This document shows, piece after piece, positions 36,701-50,150 of a stretch of DNA of 64,000 bases (position 1 is the first letter of the stretch; each line of letters begins with the position of its first letter). The stretch is from Letharia columbiana (taxonomy: Eukaryota > Ascomycota > Lecanoromycetes > Lecanorales > Parmeliaceae). Location: the NCBI RefSeq assembly GCF_014066305.1, contig NW_023501070.1:558001-622000 (forward strand), given 5' to 3'. The notes under the pieces were generated by a model. It did no database searches, was not told where the DNA came from, and was given only the letters and a program-made list of their open reading frames with translations. The translations under genes and the position numbers were made by a program.

Positions 36701-38190
36701 ATATATAGAATTTAATATACGCGATTTTAATAATTCTAGTTAGAATAGTATATATTAAATACTCTTTTTAAATTAATTATATTATTAATAAATTAATCTC
36801 TAATATTATTTTATTAAATTAGCGCTTATTACTCTCGATTTTATATATATAAAGATTAAATATATTTTAATAAAAATACTTTATAGAGATTAATAATCGC
36901 TTTATTTCTTTATCGAAAATTAACTTTTAATAAATTTATCTTATAATTTTAGATAAGAGATTAAAAGCTATTAATTTTAGCGATAAAATTAAAAATCTTA
37001 TTCTTATCTATTAGCGTCGCTATAAATTAAGAATTTTAATAAATAAAATATAAGCTATAATTTATAATAAGTTTAAAATATTATATATAAGAGATCTTTT
37101 TTAATAATTACTTTATAAAAAGATTTAATTAAAAATTAATTTTATTTAAATATTAATATAATAATAGCTATACTCTATTTATAGTATTAATTAATTTTTA
37201 TTTTATATATAAATTAAATATATAGTATCGAAAGCGATATAGAATAAGTTCTTTATTATTTTAAATCGATTAATTTTTAATCTAATATTCGAGATAAAAA
37301 TTATTAATAAGATAATCGCTTTTATAGTACTTAGCTTTAATTTAAAAAGTATTAATAAAAAATAATAAAATATTCTCTAATAGACTATTATTTAAATCTT
37401 ATAAAAGTATTATCTTTTATATAATTTAGCGGATTTAGTTATATACTAATTCTTATTATAATATTAGCCCCTTCGACTATTATATAATATATCGCGTATT
37501 ACTAGAACTAGTAATTATTAGCTACTATTAGCCATCTATTTTATATATATAAATATTTATATATCTTATTAATTAATAATTAGTCTTTTAGTCTTTCATT
37601 TAATTTCTAATATATCTAATATTCTACTTTTAATAATTCTTAGATATTATTCGAAGTTATTATTAAACTTTAATTCGAAAGTAAATTCTTATAAATCGAG
37701 TTTTATATCTTTATAAGAGATATTAAACTAAGAAGTATAATATATAAATATTTAAGAATCTTTAAGGCGAGCTCTTCGATTAAATAAAGATTTATAAAGG
37801 CTTTATTTATATAATATTCTACTTTCTCGCGATAATAAATTAGATTAAGCGAAGAATAGTAGAGATAATTAAGAAGTTAAATAATATTATAAAAAATTAG
37901 AATATAAAAATTAGCGATATTAGCGATTAGAATAAATTAATAAGTCTAAACTTACTATTTAAATAATTTCTTTATTTTTATTCTTTTATCTTTAATTTTT
38001 CTAATTTAATATTAATTTAATAAAGTTATTTAATATAGTCTCCCTCTATAAAGACTTTTACGCGATATTCTATATATACTTAAGCGCGAGTAGTTTACAA
38101 ATTCGAGTTCTTATAGATTTTTTAATAGGATATCTTTATTAAGACGGCTACCTCAGCTAAATAGCTAAATAAAATAAATAACTTTCAAAT
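33738..38190 (+). pseudogene. LINE-A ORF2 and 3' region relic
   Basis: Collinear with LINE-B 29330-33610. The reverse transcriptase catalytic box is YINN at 35803-35814, mutated as in LINE-B. More stops and AT than LINE-B. TRIM-D solo LTR interrupts it at 37454. Ends CTTTCAAAT next to the right target duplication (38191-38207). Confidence 0.8.
37454..37635 (+). repeat. TRIM-D: solo LTR (182 bp)
   Basis: A single LTR of the TRIM family with perfect target duplication ATTCT (37449-37453 and 37636-37640). The empty site is readable in LINE-B near 33037. Left by recombination between two LTRs of a former full copy. Heavily RIP-mutated. Confidence 0.92.
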
Positions 38191-38207
38191 TAAGAAAGAC
38201 GTTACTT
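38191..38207 (+). repeat. LINE-A target-site duplication, right copy
   Basis: TAAGAAAGACGTTACTT, identical to 13534-13550, 24.6 kb away. Confidence 0.85.
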
Positions 38208-38599
38208 AAGTAATAAAGGGATAATTCTTCTTCTATGAAATCTAGTTATCTAAATATATCCGATATATTAAGCTATTAAATATATGCTATATTAAGCTAT
38301 TAGCTACTAGCTTTTATCTATTAAGTATAATTTATAATATATACTAATAGAAAGAAAGAAAGATAGCGTTCTCGCTATAAGTAACTATCTTTAAATAAGA
38401 ATAAATTTTCTTTCTTTTTATAGTAAAGTAGAGAAAGTTATAATAAAGAAAGTTATTTAGATAAGAATTTTAAATAGAGAAAGTCGTTTTTTTAGATAAA
38501 GTATAAACTTTCTTTCTTCTTATAGTAAGATTCTACTTCTATAAAAGAAACCCCTTTTTAATAAAAATAGTCTTTCTTAAAAGATATTTTATTAAGTAA

Positions 38600-39436
38600 G
38601 AAGTTATATATTACGGCGGGTAGTAGAAGTAATAGAAGAATTTAGTAGCGAAGTAAGTAATAACGTAGGCGAAGGTAAAGTCGTATTCTTTATAGAGATT
38701 AATGCTTTTATTATGATTCGAACTATAGAAGAAGTCTTTTCTAGAAAATATAATTCTTTTTATAAGAATAGTCTTATTTCTTAGTAATAGTAGCTTAATT
38801 TCTAGTAGTATTAGCTTTAGAAGTTAATAAAGTAAGTACTTTCTTAGCCGATATAATAAACTTCTTCTTTTCTTAACGATTTATTATAGAATTAGTAGAA
38901 ATTCGGGCGTTATATTCTACTATAAGATTCTTAACTCTCGAGAGAATATATAGTAGATATTAAGTATTATACTTTTTATTACTATCTTTTTAATATATTA
39001 AATACTTAATATTTCTTTTAATTTCTTATCTATTACTTAGTTTCTCGATTTTAAATTATATAAATCTAATAGTAAGATCTAGATCTATCTATTTTCCTTC
39101 TTTCTCTACTAGCGAATATAGTTTTCTATAATAAGAATCTTTAGTTTAATTTAATATAGGTTTTAATTAGATTATAGATATTATAGAATAAATATATATA
39201 ATACTTAAAAGATTTAGTTAATAGATAAGATTTCTTATTTTCTTTAATATCTTAAATAATTTAATTCTCTAATTAAAAAGTTTAAAATTAATATTAAGAA
39301 TAGAGTAGTTATAATATAATCTTAGATAAATTAATAATTCCTCGCGAAGATTAATAGCTTTATAGTTATTATTATAACGATTTTTTATTATAATATTAGC
39401 GAAAGTAATAGTATTATTAATCTTTTCTTATTTAAT
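38600..39436 (-). pseudogene. G2 integrase C-terminus with chromodomain
   Basis: The minus strand has long nearly open stretches. From 39430 downward: ITFANIIIKNRYNNNYKAIN, then LRLYYNYSI.NINFKLFN (compare LRLH.GY.IP......KL..R..GPF.IL), then at about 39070-38905 IRFKIEKLSN, IKYLIY.KDSNKKYNTQYL and LSRVKNLIVEYNARI, matching a Gypsy chromodomain (YLVRWKGY....TWYP...L..A..L..EY). Chromodomain Gypsy elements (chromoviruses) target heterochromatin through this module. RIP has changed Trp to stop in the WKGY and NTW positions. Continues to a purine tract and LTR at lower coordinates. Confidence 0.82.
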
Positions 39437-40059
39437 TAGTATATATAAGTAAAGGCCTATAAATTAAATTTATAAAGTTAGATTTTTCTAAGTTAAATTG
39501 AATTTTAGCCTTAGCTCTAAGTTAAATCGAATTCTAATCGCTTACTATACGTTTTTAATCTACTTTTACTACTATAAAATTAATTTAATCTATATAATAT
39601 ATAAATATATATATATAAAGAGAGGCGCGCTAAGATTTAATTAGAAAGGTATATTAAGTATAGAGAATTAATTTATAATAATTATTTATAAAAAATAGAG
39701 AAAGGTTATATTCTTATAATAAGAAGTATTAAAATATCGAAAAGAAATAAAGATAACGTATTAATTAGTGATATAAATTCTATAATATCTTCTATCGTAG
39801 TAAAATCTTTCAAATAATAAAATAGCTATAAATATCGAACGATTTTAATTCATTTAAATATATATCGTTCGATATTTCTTCTATAGAGGTCTAATTAACT
39901 ATAATTATCGTAGTAGATTCTTCTCTTATAACGTTATTATAGTAATATATTATATTAATATAATAAGAATAATAGATTAAGTTATAGTAGTATTCTTCGC
40001 TTACTAAGTAATAATTTAATATAGAATCTTAAAGAGCTAAGTCGTATTCTTAACGATAG
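39437..40059. other. Unassigned segment with a MITE-family end and a hairpin
   Basis: Begins TAGTATATATA fused directly to AGTAAAGGCCTATAAATT, that is the two opposite MITE-family ends placed together. Then come two near-identical CTAAGTTAAATTGAATT-type repeats (39490-39535) and a perfect 14-bp hairpin (39830-39843 with 39864-39877). No coding frame and no other match seen. Possibly another DNA element sharing the MITE end. Confidence 0.4.
39830..39877. other. Perfect 14-bp inverted repeat
   Basis: AAATATCGAACGAT (39830-39843) and ATCGTTCGATATTT (39864-39877) with a 20-nt loop. Confidence 0.7.
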
Positions 40060-40319
40060 TGTTAAAATATAAGATAGAATACTTAGTTATATTAACTATA
40101 GAGTTCTATAAAAGAAAAGAGCGACTAGATATAGATATATTAAGATATATTATATAATTATATTATATAATTACTAAAACGCTAAAAGTTATATAATTTA
40201 AATTTTAAAACTTCTCTTTATATATATTCTTTTATACGCGAAATTTAATAAATATAAAGTTTAATATTAATAATATTAAAATCGAGTAAATAAGATAAAA
40301 ATAATTTAATTAATTTTTA

Positions 40320-40575
40320 TTAGAGTTTAGCGTTAAGTAATTAAAGTAAAGTTTAAATTAAATAATTAAAGTAAAGTTTAAATTAGATAATTAAAATAAG
40401 TTTAGCATTAAATAATTAAAATAAAGTTTAAATTAAATAATTAAAATAAATTTAATATTAGATAATTAAAGTAAGTTAATATTAAATAATTAAAGTAAAT
40501 TTAGTATTAAGTAATTAAAGTAAAGTTAAAACTAAATAGTTAAAATAAATTTAGTATTAAATAATTAAAATAAAA
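40320..40575 (-). repeat. Copia-3 ~25-bp tandem repeat, about ten units
   Basis: Same alternating array as in Copia-1 and Copia-2, between the purine-tract side and the pol 3' end; one or two units are irregular. Confidence 0.8.
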
Positions 40576-41969
40576 AGTTAAAATCTAAAAACGACTATAT
40601 TAAAATAGGCCTTAACTATTAAATTTTACTTTTTATTAAAAAAGATTTTTTAAAAATTTTATTTCTAGATTATCTAATATATATTAAAAATTAATTAATT
40701 TAAAATTAAAGAATATTCGTAGAAGTAATTAAATAAAATAATTAAAAGAAATTCTTTATTTTATATATTATAATTAATTATAAAGCTTTTATAAGAATTA
40801 TTTTAGATATTTAATTCTTTAATAATAATAGCTAGTAGTAATAATAATATAGATAAAAATATTTTAAAAGAGTTTTAAAGATTTAATAGCGATAATAATA
40901 ATAGCGTTAAAGAAATAGCTATTTTAATATAGAATAGCGAGTTTATAAAGTATTAAGCTTAAAGTTTAGCGGGCGATTTAAATAAATTATTTAAATTATA
41001 AAGATTAATAAAATAACTTCTTTAAAGTCGAAATTAGCTTCTCTAAATAAATAATATTATAAATAATACTTTAATTTAATTAATATATAAAACTTCTTAA
41101 ATTTATTTTTAAATAGTATTTTAATAAATTTATTAATTATTTATTATTTAATAAAAATATATTTAAAAGTAATATTATTAGTAATAATTTATTCTTATAT
41201 ATAATAATATTAAATATTAATATACTTAATATATATATAAAATTAAAAATTTTTAATAAAGATTATAATATTTTAATTATTATAGTAGATAATAATAATC
41301 TATATATATTTAACGCTAAAATTAAATTAATTAAAAAATTTATATAATTAAATTATTTTTTTAATAATTTATATCTAATTAATATATTTAATTTTATAAA
41401 AGAATAGTATTATAATAGATTATTATTTCGATAATTAATTAATAATAATATTATTTATATTAAAAATATAATTAGAGATAGAATATTAAATATTTTAATT
41501 ATTTATCTAATTTATATTTATATAATTAATAAATAATTTTAAATCTCTTCTAAATATTAATTTTTAATTTTTAATATTATTTAGATATTAAAAAATACGC
41601 TTAATAGTCTTTTAATAGAATTTATTAAGATTTAAAATATATCTAGAAATTATTAAAATAATAAATATAATATTAAATTAAGTATTTAATATTATATATA
41701 TAAATAATTTTATAATTAATTAATAAATATAGCGAGATTAATTAATAGAAATAAAATTATTTTTAATAATATAAAATTTATTATTATTAATAAGAGTAAG
41801 TAATAGCGTAAAGCTTAATATATTATATTTCTTTAAAAAAAATTAATATAATCTTTTTAGCTAAAGCGTAGAATTCGATTAATATAATTTTTAATAATTA
41901 TTATATTAAGATAATAGATATAAAATTCTAAATTAATTATCTTAAACTTCTTATTAAGTTTATTCTTAA

Positions 41970-43050
41970 TATCTTATATTTCGATTTTATTAAGATTTAT
42001 AAATAGAATATTATTTATATAAATAGCGATAATAATAATATTATTAATAAATATAAAGAAATTAATAATAATAAATTTAAAACTTAATTTTTTTAAATAG
42101 ATTATAAGAATATTATATTAAACTCTAGAGGATTACTTTAAATTATAAAGTATCTTAATAAGTTTATATATCTTATTCTTTTAATTTTTCTATTTTAAAG
42201 TTAATAAGCTAAATAATATAAATTATCTTCTTAATATTATTATATAAAAAAATAATTTTAATATTTATTTATTTAAGCTCTTAATTTAAGATAATTATTA
42301 ATATAAAAATTATTTTATAATTTATAAATTTAATAATAAAAATAAAGATTTTATTAAAATTAATTTTTTTTTATTATTTAAAATCGTAAATAATTTAGCG
42401 AGCTTTATATTATATAATCTCCTCTATAAGATTATATTTAAACTTATAAACTTATTAATTTTCTAAAATATATATATTTAATAAAAGATTTATTAGAATT
42501 TAAGTTTTATTAATAATAAGCGAGTCGACTTTTTCTTTTATAATAATTTCTTAATATATCTTATAATAAGAATTTAATATAGCTTTCTTATAGATTTAAG
42601 ATTTATAAAATTTAAAAAAAAAAAAATTTTATTAATAACGCTAGAGGATTTAAAGAGAATTCTTTATATATTCTTAAGATATTAAATAAGTAACTCGTTA
42701 TTAAGATTAAATTATAATCGCTTATAAAGCGAGTAATAGATTTAAAAAATATCGTTATAAAGACTATAAAGAGAGTTTTATTATTAAATATATTAAATAA
42801 TTATTTTTTTAAAGACTTTAAGTTAATTAAAATTATTAATTAAACCCTTTTAAAGACTTAAATAAAATTAAATAAATTATTAACTTTATCTTTAATAAAA
42901 ATTACTTATCTCTTTTAACGATTCTTCTTTAAAATTATAAATAAAGAAAAAAGATAACTCTTAAGATAATTAATAGTTTTAATAAATTAACGATTATTAC
43001 GATAAACTATTATTTTAATATTATTATATATATTTTTTTTTAAAATAAAG
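41970..43050 (-). pseudogene. Copia-3 reverse transcriptase relic
   Basis: Collinear with the Copia-2 relic. The catalytic box reads YINN on the minus strand at 42009-42020. Stops throughout; some small deletions relative to Copia-2 (for example near 41835). Confidence 0.85.
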
Positions 43051-46000
43051 AGTATAGACTTAAAAAAGATATTATTAAATTATTTAATATTTAAAATAAT
43101 AATAATCTCGCTATTATTTAAGAGTATATAATAAAAATAATCTTAATAATTTATAAGTTATTCTTTAATTATATAATCTTAGTATTTTTTTTAATTAATA
43201 ATTTTAAATATAATTTAATAAATATCTATTTATCTAATAATATATAGATAAGAAATATTAAGAAAGAAATTAATATAAGTCTTAAAAAAAAAAATTTTTA
43301 TCTAATTACGAGTTAGTAATTATATAAATAGTTTTTAATATAAATAAATTTAATTTAATATTTCTATAATAGATTACTCTTTTTAAATATTACGCTAGCT
43401 TTATATTAAATAGTAGTATCTAATTATTTAAATTTACTATTTATTTAAGAATTTCTCGATATAATATTTTTTTAAATAATTTCTCTAAATAAATAAAAGA
43501 CTTTTATTTTATAATTTTAATATTTTATATTATAATTAAAGCGAAGATAAATATAATAATAATTATTATATTTTATATTATTAAAAAAAATTAAATATAA
43601 TAAAAATAAACTCGTTAGATTTATTTAATAAAAGATAAATATTAAAGCGTAGAGTAAAATTATTTAAAAAGATAATTATAAAAATATAGTTATTATAAAA
43701 ATTAATAATACTTCTTAAAGATCGATATAAATTAAATTATTCTCTTATTTTTTAAAAATAATATAATATTTATAAAGCTTTATTTTAAGATTAATTATAG
43801 AATATAATTTATAAATATTATTAAAAGAAGATTTAAAAAGATTTATTTTAATATATATTTTAATTATCTTCTTAATATTCTAAATATCTAAATAATTTAT
43901 ATAAATATATTATATATATAAAGTCTTTTTATAAATTTAAGATTTTTATTAATTAAAAAGCTTTATAGATTTAATAAAGAATTTATTATAAATAAGAATT
44001 TAATAACGATTAAGATTAGAGGAATATCTTTTTAAATATTAAGCGTATAAAAATAACTTTAAATATATTTAAAGAAAAACTATTATTTTTTTATAAAAAG
44101 ATCGTCGAAAATAAAAGAAAGCGAGTATTATTATTTTTTTAATTATCTTTTAAAAATAAAATTAAAGTTATATTTAGATATATATTAGATATTATTAAGA
44201 GTTTAAATACGCTTAATATTCTTTATTTTATATTTAAAATTAATATTATTAAAGCTAAAAGCTATATAACTATTATCGATAAATTTATTAATAAAACGAG
44301 ATTCTTAAAATTTAGAGAAGATCTTAAAAATTAAGAAATTATAAATAATATATTAAGTATATATATAATTACAAAGTTAAAGAGAGAATATTATTATTAT
44401 AATAAAAACTATAATAATAAAGACTCTATTTAAGAATTTAATTTTAAAAAATTTATAAATTTTATTATTTAAGATTTAAGAATTAGCGATAAATATAATA
44501 GCGATATAAATAATAAAATAATATATTATTATAAATTAAGTAGTTATAATAGCTATCTTAATATTAGAAGATTAATTTTTTTTTTCTTAAGCTTCTTAAA
44601 TTTAAATTTAATATTAATATTATTATTTTTTTAATTATTTCTTTTATCTTAATCGCTATAATTATTATAATTTTTATTTCTAAAGATTTAAAATTCTTTA
44701 TAAATACGCTTACGCTTTAATTATTTAAAGTACTTTTTAATAAAATAAAAATTCTTATTATAAATAATATAATATTTATAAATCTATATTTAGATATAAG
44801 AGTTATTAAAATTAATATTATTTTAAATATAATACTTAATTAATATAAGCGTTATAAAAATAAAAGTATAAATACTTATTTTAATATAAATAGTTATTAT
44901 ATAAGTATTAAAAATTTAATAAAAATAATAAAATTAAAAATAATATTAAATTATTATATTTTAATATAAGCTAGCGTAAATTTAAAAGATTTATTTTTAT
45001 TATAAAAATTATAATTTTAATTATAAATCTTATAATATTAAGTATACTAGCTATCTAAACTTTTATAAAAATAATAAATTTTTTAATTCTTATTAATAAT
45101 AAAGGAATATTTCTTAAATAAGCTATTAATTTCTTATAATAGATTTATAAATTAATTAATATAAATCTATAACTTATTTTTATAAATAATAAGAATAAGA
45201 GACTTTAATCTTTAAATAATAAAATTAAGAATATTTAATTTATAAGATTTATATTTTTTTAAATTCTTTTAAACGATTATAGCGTTAATATAACTTTTAA
45301 TAAAATTACGCGAGTTATTTTTATAATAAATTTTTATTATAATATAAAGTTTATAATATACTTTAATCTATATTATAATATTTATATTAATAATAATTTT
45401 AAAAGTATTTCTTATAAATTATTAATTTATTACTATTCTTATAATAATTACTAAATAAGAAATTAATTAAATAATATCGATTTTAATATAATATTAAAGA
45501 TCTAATAATATAAAGAAATTTTATATATCTCGCTTTTATTTATAATAATTAAAAATATTTTTAAATATAGAAATTTAATAAAATTAGCTTAAATTAATTA
45601 AAAGCTTAATATTAATATATTTAAATATAATACTATTTATAAAGAATTAATTTAATTTTTAAAGCTTAATAAAATAAAGCTTTAATAAAAGTTTAAATTT
45701 AAGAATAAGATTTATAATATAGTAGAGCTTAATAAAATAAATAAAATAAATAGAGTAAATAATATTAATAAAATTAACTTCGCTTTAAATTTAAAAAGCT
45801 CTTTATTTAAAATTAATTTTAATAATAATTTAAAGATAAATTAATTTAATATAATAATAGAATTAGTATAAAAAATTAAAATATACTCGCTATTAATATT
45901 ATTTATATTTAAAATATTTATAATTATTTAAAATATATAGAGAAAGTCTTATTAAACTCTAAAGTTAATTCAATATAATTTAAAATATTATTTAAAAAAA

Positions 46001-47742
46001 AAAAATTATATTATAATCTATAATATAATTAATAATACTTTAAAAAGATAAGCTTTAATTTATAAATATTAAGAGAAAATATAATATAAGTATATAATAA
46101 TTTAATAAAAAATCGTTTTTCTTTATATTTAAAAGGAAATTTAATTAAATTCTATCTTTTATATTATTATCGCGATTATCTTAATTATTCTCTATTATAT
46201 TTATAATATAATATCTTCTACTAATTAACTCTTCTATCGAAGAAATTAATTAAAATTAAATATAAGATTACTCATAATTTTACTTCGCTCGCTTATTAAA
46301 ATTAACTAAAGCTTCTTTATAAGATTACTTTATTTATATAAATATAAAGAGTAATTATTCTTTAATCGTTATAATAAAGAGTAATTTTTCTTTATATATT
46401 AATATACTAGATATATAAGATATAGATTATTTTTTCTTTTAGCGTTATATTATTATCTTTAATTAAATTTTAATCTTTATTATAAAAATTATATAACGAG
46501 ATATTAAAGTTTAATTACTTATTATTAATTTTTAATATAGTAAAATATAAGAATAAGAATATATTATCTCTTATCTTTAGCGTATTTTATTTAATATAAA
46601 GAAACTAGTAATATTTTAGCGATTATAATAACTATATAATAAAAAAGTATAAATATATAATATTCTATTTTAACGTATAATAATTTTAATATTATATAAT
46701 TAAATATAATTTATTTTAATTTATTTTAAATTATCTTATATAAAAGACGATAAGAAAGTTTATACGCTAAATTATTAATATAATATATTAATATATTAAT
46801 AATTTCGATATAATCTCTCTTACTTACTACTTTTATTCTTTTAATTAAAAGTATATTTAATATATATTATCTAATTAGAATAACTATTTTAAAATAAAAA
46901 ATATTTATATTACGAAGATTAATAAAAAAGATTCTCTATAATTATAATTATTATTATTTAATAAATATTAATATAATAAATACGCTAAAAGTAGTTATAG
47001 TTATAATAAATAATAGATAAATTATAAAATAATTAAAATAGTTATTGAATAGAGTTTAAGCTTATAATTTATTAAAATATAAGATAGAATACTTAATTAT
47101 ATTAATTAGAGAGTTCTATAGAAGAAAAGAGCGACTAGATATAAATATACTAAGTTATATTATATAATTATATTACGTAATCGCTAAGACGCTAAAAATT
47201 ATATAATTCGAATTTTAATAATAATATTCTCTCTTTAACTATATAATTATATTTATACTTAATATATTATTTATAATTTCTTAATTTTTAAAATCTTCTC
47301 TAAATTTTAAGAATCTCGTTTTATTAATAAATTTATTAATAATAATTATATAACTTTTAACTTTAATAATATTAATCTTAAATATAAAATAAAAAGTATT
47401 AAGCGTATTTAAATTTTTAATAATATTTAATATATATTTAAATATAACTTTAATCTTATTTTTAAGAAATAATTAAAAATAAATGATACTCGTTTTCTTT
47501 TATTTTTAATAATCTTTTTATAAAAAAATAATAGTTTTTCTTTAAATATATTTAAAGCTATTTTTATATACTTAATATTTAAAAGAATATTTCTCTAGTC
47601 TTAATCGTTATTAATAAAGAAATTCTTATTTATAATAAATTCTTTATTAAATTTATAAAGCTTTTTAATTAATAAAAATCTTAAATTTATAAAAAGACTT
47701 TATATATATAATATATTTATATAAATTATTTAAATATTTAAA

Positions 47743-48175
47743 ACGAGTAAAGGCCTATGAATTAAATTCATAGTCATTTTTTTAATTAGGGCTATCGAGT
47801 AAATAGGTGAGCGATCTTTGGTGAGCGAACTTTGGTGAGCGATATTTGAATTCCTTGCGCTTTAATAATTATAAGACAAATTCTTAAAATTCTTAAAAAT
47901 TCGAAAAGCGCAAATAGCGTTTCAAAATTTAAAAAAAAAATTTAAAATTTTAATAGAAAATAAAAAAGTTATTATTATTATAAATAACGTATACTTATAA
48001 TTTAATAAGGGAGGCGCGGGAGGGCGAGATTTTGATAATTGCGGACGCTAATTTATTTACTCGCGATAACTTAGCCGGTCTAATTAAAGAGCGTAGTAAC
48101 TCTAAATTAATAATTGACTATATATATAAATTCAAGGTTTTCTAGTTTAGCCTTATCTTATTTTATTATATATAT
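47743..48175 (+). mobile_element. MITE-5: ~433-bp copy inside Copia-4
   Basis: Begins CGAGTAAAGGCCTATGAATT with the full palindrome CTATGAATTAAATTCATAG and the 15-bp tandem triplet, and ends TATTATATATAT before TA. The empty site is readable in Copia-1 near 3260. A 48114-48311 open frame starting at its right end is fortuitous. Confidence 0.75.
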
Positions 48176-49149
48176 TAATATTAAGAAAATAGCTAAAATA
48201 TATATTAAAATAAATTTTTTTAAATCTTTTTTTAATAATATTTATAAGCTATACTCTATAGTTAATTTTAAAATAAAATCTTATAAATATTATATTATTT
48301 TTAAAAGATAAAAGAATAACTTAATTTATATCGATCTCTAAAAATTATTTAATATTTCTTATAACGATTATATATTTATAATTATCTTTCTAAATAATTT
48401 TACTCTATACTTTAATATCTATCTTCTATTAAATAAATCTAACGAGTTTATTCTTATTATATTTAAGCTTTTTCTTAATAATATAAAATATAATTATTAT
48501 TATTATATTTATCTTCGCTTTAATTATAATATAAAATATTAAAATTATAAAATAAAAGCCTTTTATTTATTTAAAAAAATATTATATTAAGAAACTTTTA
48601 AATAAATAATAAATTTAAATAATTAAATATTATTATTTAGCGTAAAGTTAGCGTAATATTTTAAAAAAAAATCTATTATAAAAATATTAAATCGAGTTTA
48701 TTTATATTAGAAATTATTTATATAATTATTAATTTATAATTAAATAAAATATTACTTCTTTTAAAATTTATATTAATTTCTCTTTTAATATTTCTTATCT
48801 ACGTATTATTAAATAAATAAACTTCTATTAAATTATATTTAAAATTATTAATTAAAAAAAGTATTAAAATTATATAATTAAAAAATTATTTATAAATTAT
48901 TAAGATTATTTTTATTATATATTTTTAAATAATAATAAAATTATTATTATCTCGAATATTAAATAATTTAATAATATTTCTTTTAAATTTATATTCTTTA
49001 TTTTAGAAAAGAATATATATAATAATATTAAAATAATAATCTATTATAACGATTATTAACTTATTAAAATTATTAATTATCTTAAAAATTATTTTCTCTC
49101 TTTATTTATAGTTTTAAAAAGAATTAAAAAAAAAAAAATTCATTAAAGA

Positions 49150-50150
49150 TAAAGCTAATAATTTATTTAATTTTATTTAAATTTTTAAAAAAACTCGATT
49201 AATAGCTTTAACTAATTTAAGATCTTTAGAAAAATAATTATTTAATATATTTAATAATAAAACTCTCTTTATAGCTTCTATAATAATATTTTTTAAATTT
49301 ATTACTCGCTTTATAAATAATTATAATCTAATTTTAATAATAAATTATTTATTTAATATTTTAAGAGTATATAAAGAACTCTCTTTAGATCCTCTAGCGT
49401 TATTAATAAAAACCTTCTTTTTTAAACTTTATAAATCTTGAATTTATAAAAAAGCTATATTAAAGTTTTATTATAAAATATATTAGAAAATTATTATAAA
49501 AGAAGAAGTTAACTCGTTTATTATTAATAAAATTAAAATTTTAATAAATTTTTTATTAAATATATAAGATTAAAAAATATTTATAGATTTATAAGTTTAA
49601 GTATAATTTTATAAAGAAAATTATATAATATAAAGCTTATTAAATTATTTATAATTTTAAATAATAAAAAAAAATTAATTTTAATAAAATCTTCGCTTTT
49701 ATTATTAAATTTATAAAATATAAAATAATTTTTATATTAATAATTATCTTAAATTAAAAATATAAAAATATAAATATTAAAATTATCTTTTTATATAATA
49801 ATATTAAAAAAATAATTTATATTATTTAATTTATTAATTTTAAAATAAAAAATTAAAAAAATAAGATATATAAATTTTAAAATTAAAGATTAAAAAAATA
49901 AGATATATAAATTTATTAAGATACTTTATAATTTAAAATAATTCCCTAGAGTTTAATATAATACTCTTATAATTTATCTTAAAAAATTAAATTTTAAATC
50001 TATTATTATAAATTTTCTTATATTTATTAATAATAATATTATTATTACTATTTATATAAATAATATTTTATTTATTAATTTTAATAAAATTAAAATATAA
50101 AATATTAAGAATAAGCTTAATAAGAAGTTTAAAATAATTAATTTAGAATC
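49150..50150 (+). pseudogene. Copia-4 reverse transcriptase relic
   Basis: Collinear with Copia-1 4200-5700 but without MITE-1. YINN at 50053-50064. A local duplication occurs near 49850-49910 (AAATTAAAAAAATAAGATAT repeated). Confidence 0.82.

Larger units (their letters stand above)
13551..38190 (+). mobile_element. LINE-A: non-LTR retrotransposon, interrupted by ~19 kb of later insertions
   Basis: The 5' part is 13551-14705 (starting CTTTTAGAGG, matching LINE-B from 27354) and the 3' part about 33738-38190 (matching LINE-B 29330-33610 and ending CTTTCAAAT). The flanking 17-bp duplication shows they are one insertion. The stretch matching LINE-B ~28510-29330 is absent, so DNA was lost at the joint. 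There is no poly(A) tail. Gypsy-Z, Copia-2, LINE-B and the solo LTR TRIM-D lie inside. Confidence 0.85.
13509..39436 (-). mobile_element. G2: chromodomain Ty3/Gypsy element, LTR split by LINE-A
   Basis: The sequences 13509-13550 and 38208 onward join directly once LINE-A and one copy of its target duplication are removed. The joined sequence looks like an LTR (to about 38545) with a CATAAGATCC-containing edge. It is followed on the minus strand by an AAAAAGGGG purine tract (about 38551-38559) and then by the integrase C-terminus and chromodomain (38600-39436). The upstream half of the element is missing, cut at a TAGTATATATA joint at 39437. The outer LTR limits are not resolved. Host of all material from 13551 to 38207. 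Confidence 0.6.
40060..47220 (-). mobile_element. Copia-3: full-length Ty1/Copia element (7.16 kb), RIP-dead
   Basis: LTRs 40060-40210 and 47070-47220 (151 bp each). The left edge retains TGTTAAAATATAAG. Minus strand. Primer site AATTATAAGCTTAAACTC beside the 5' LTR, again RIP-derivable from GGTTATGAGCCCAAGCTC. Flanks differ (GATAG on the left, ATAAT on the right) and the right flank alone is Copia-4 sequence, so the left side has been rearranged since insertion, or the two LTRs come from different insertions. Confidence 0.85.

Noticed and set aside
29300..38200. Tandem duplication or assembly artefact of 29330-33610 and 33738-38190
   Set aside because: The two copies differ by many RIP-type changes and a TRIM insertion, and one has its own 17-bp target duplication 24.6 kb away. 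They are two LINE insertions.
48114..48311. 65-codon open frame
   Set aside because: Starts in the end of MITE-5 and runs into decayed Copia-4; not a gene.
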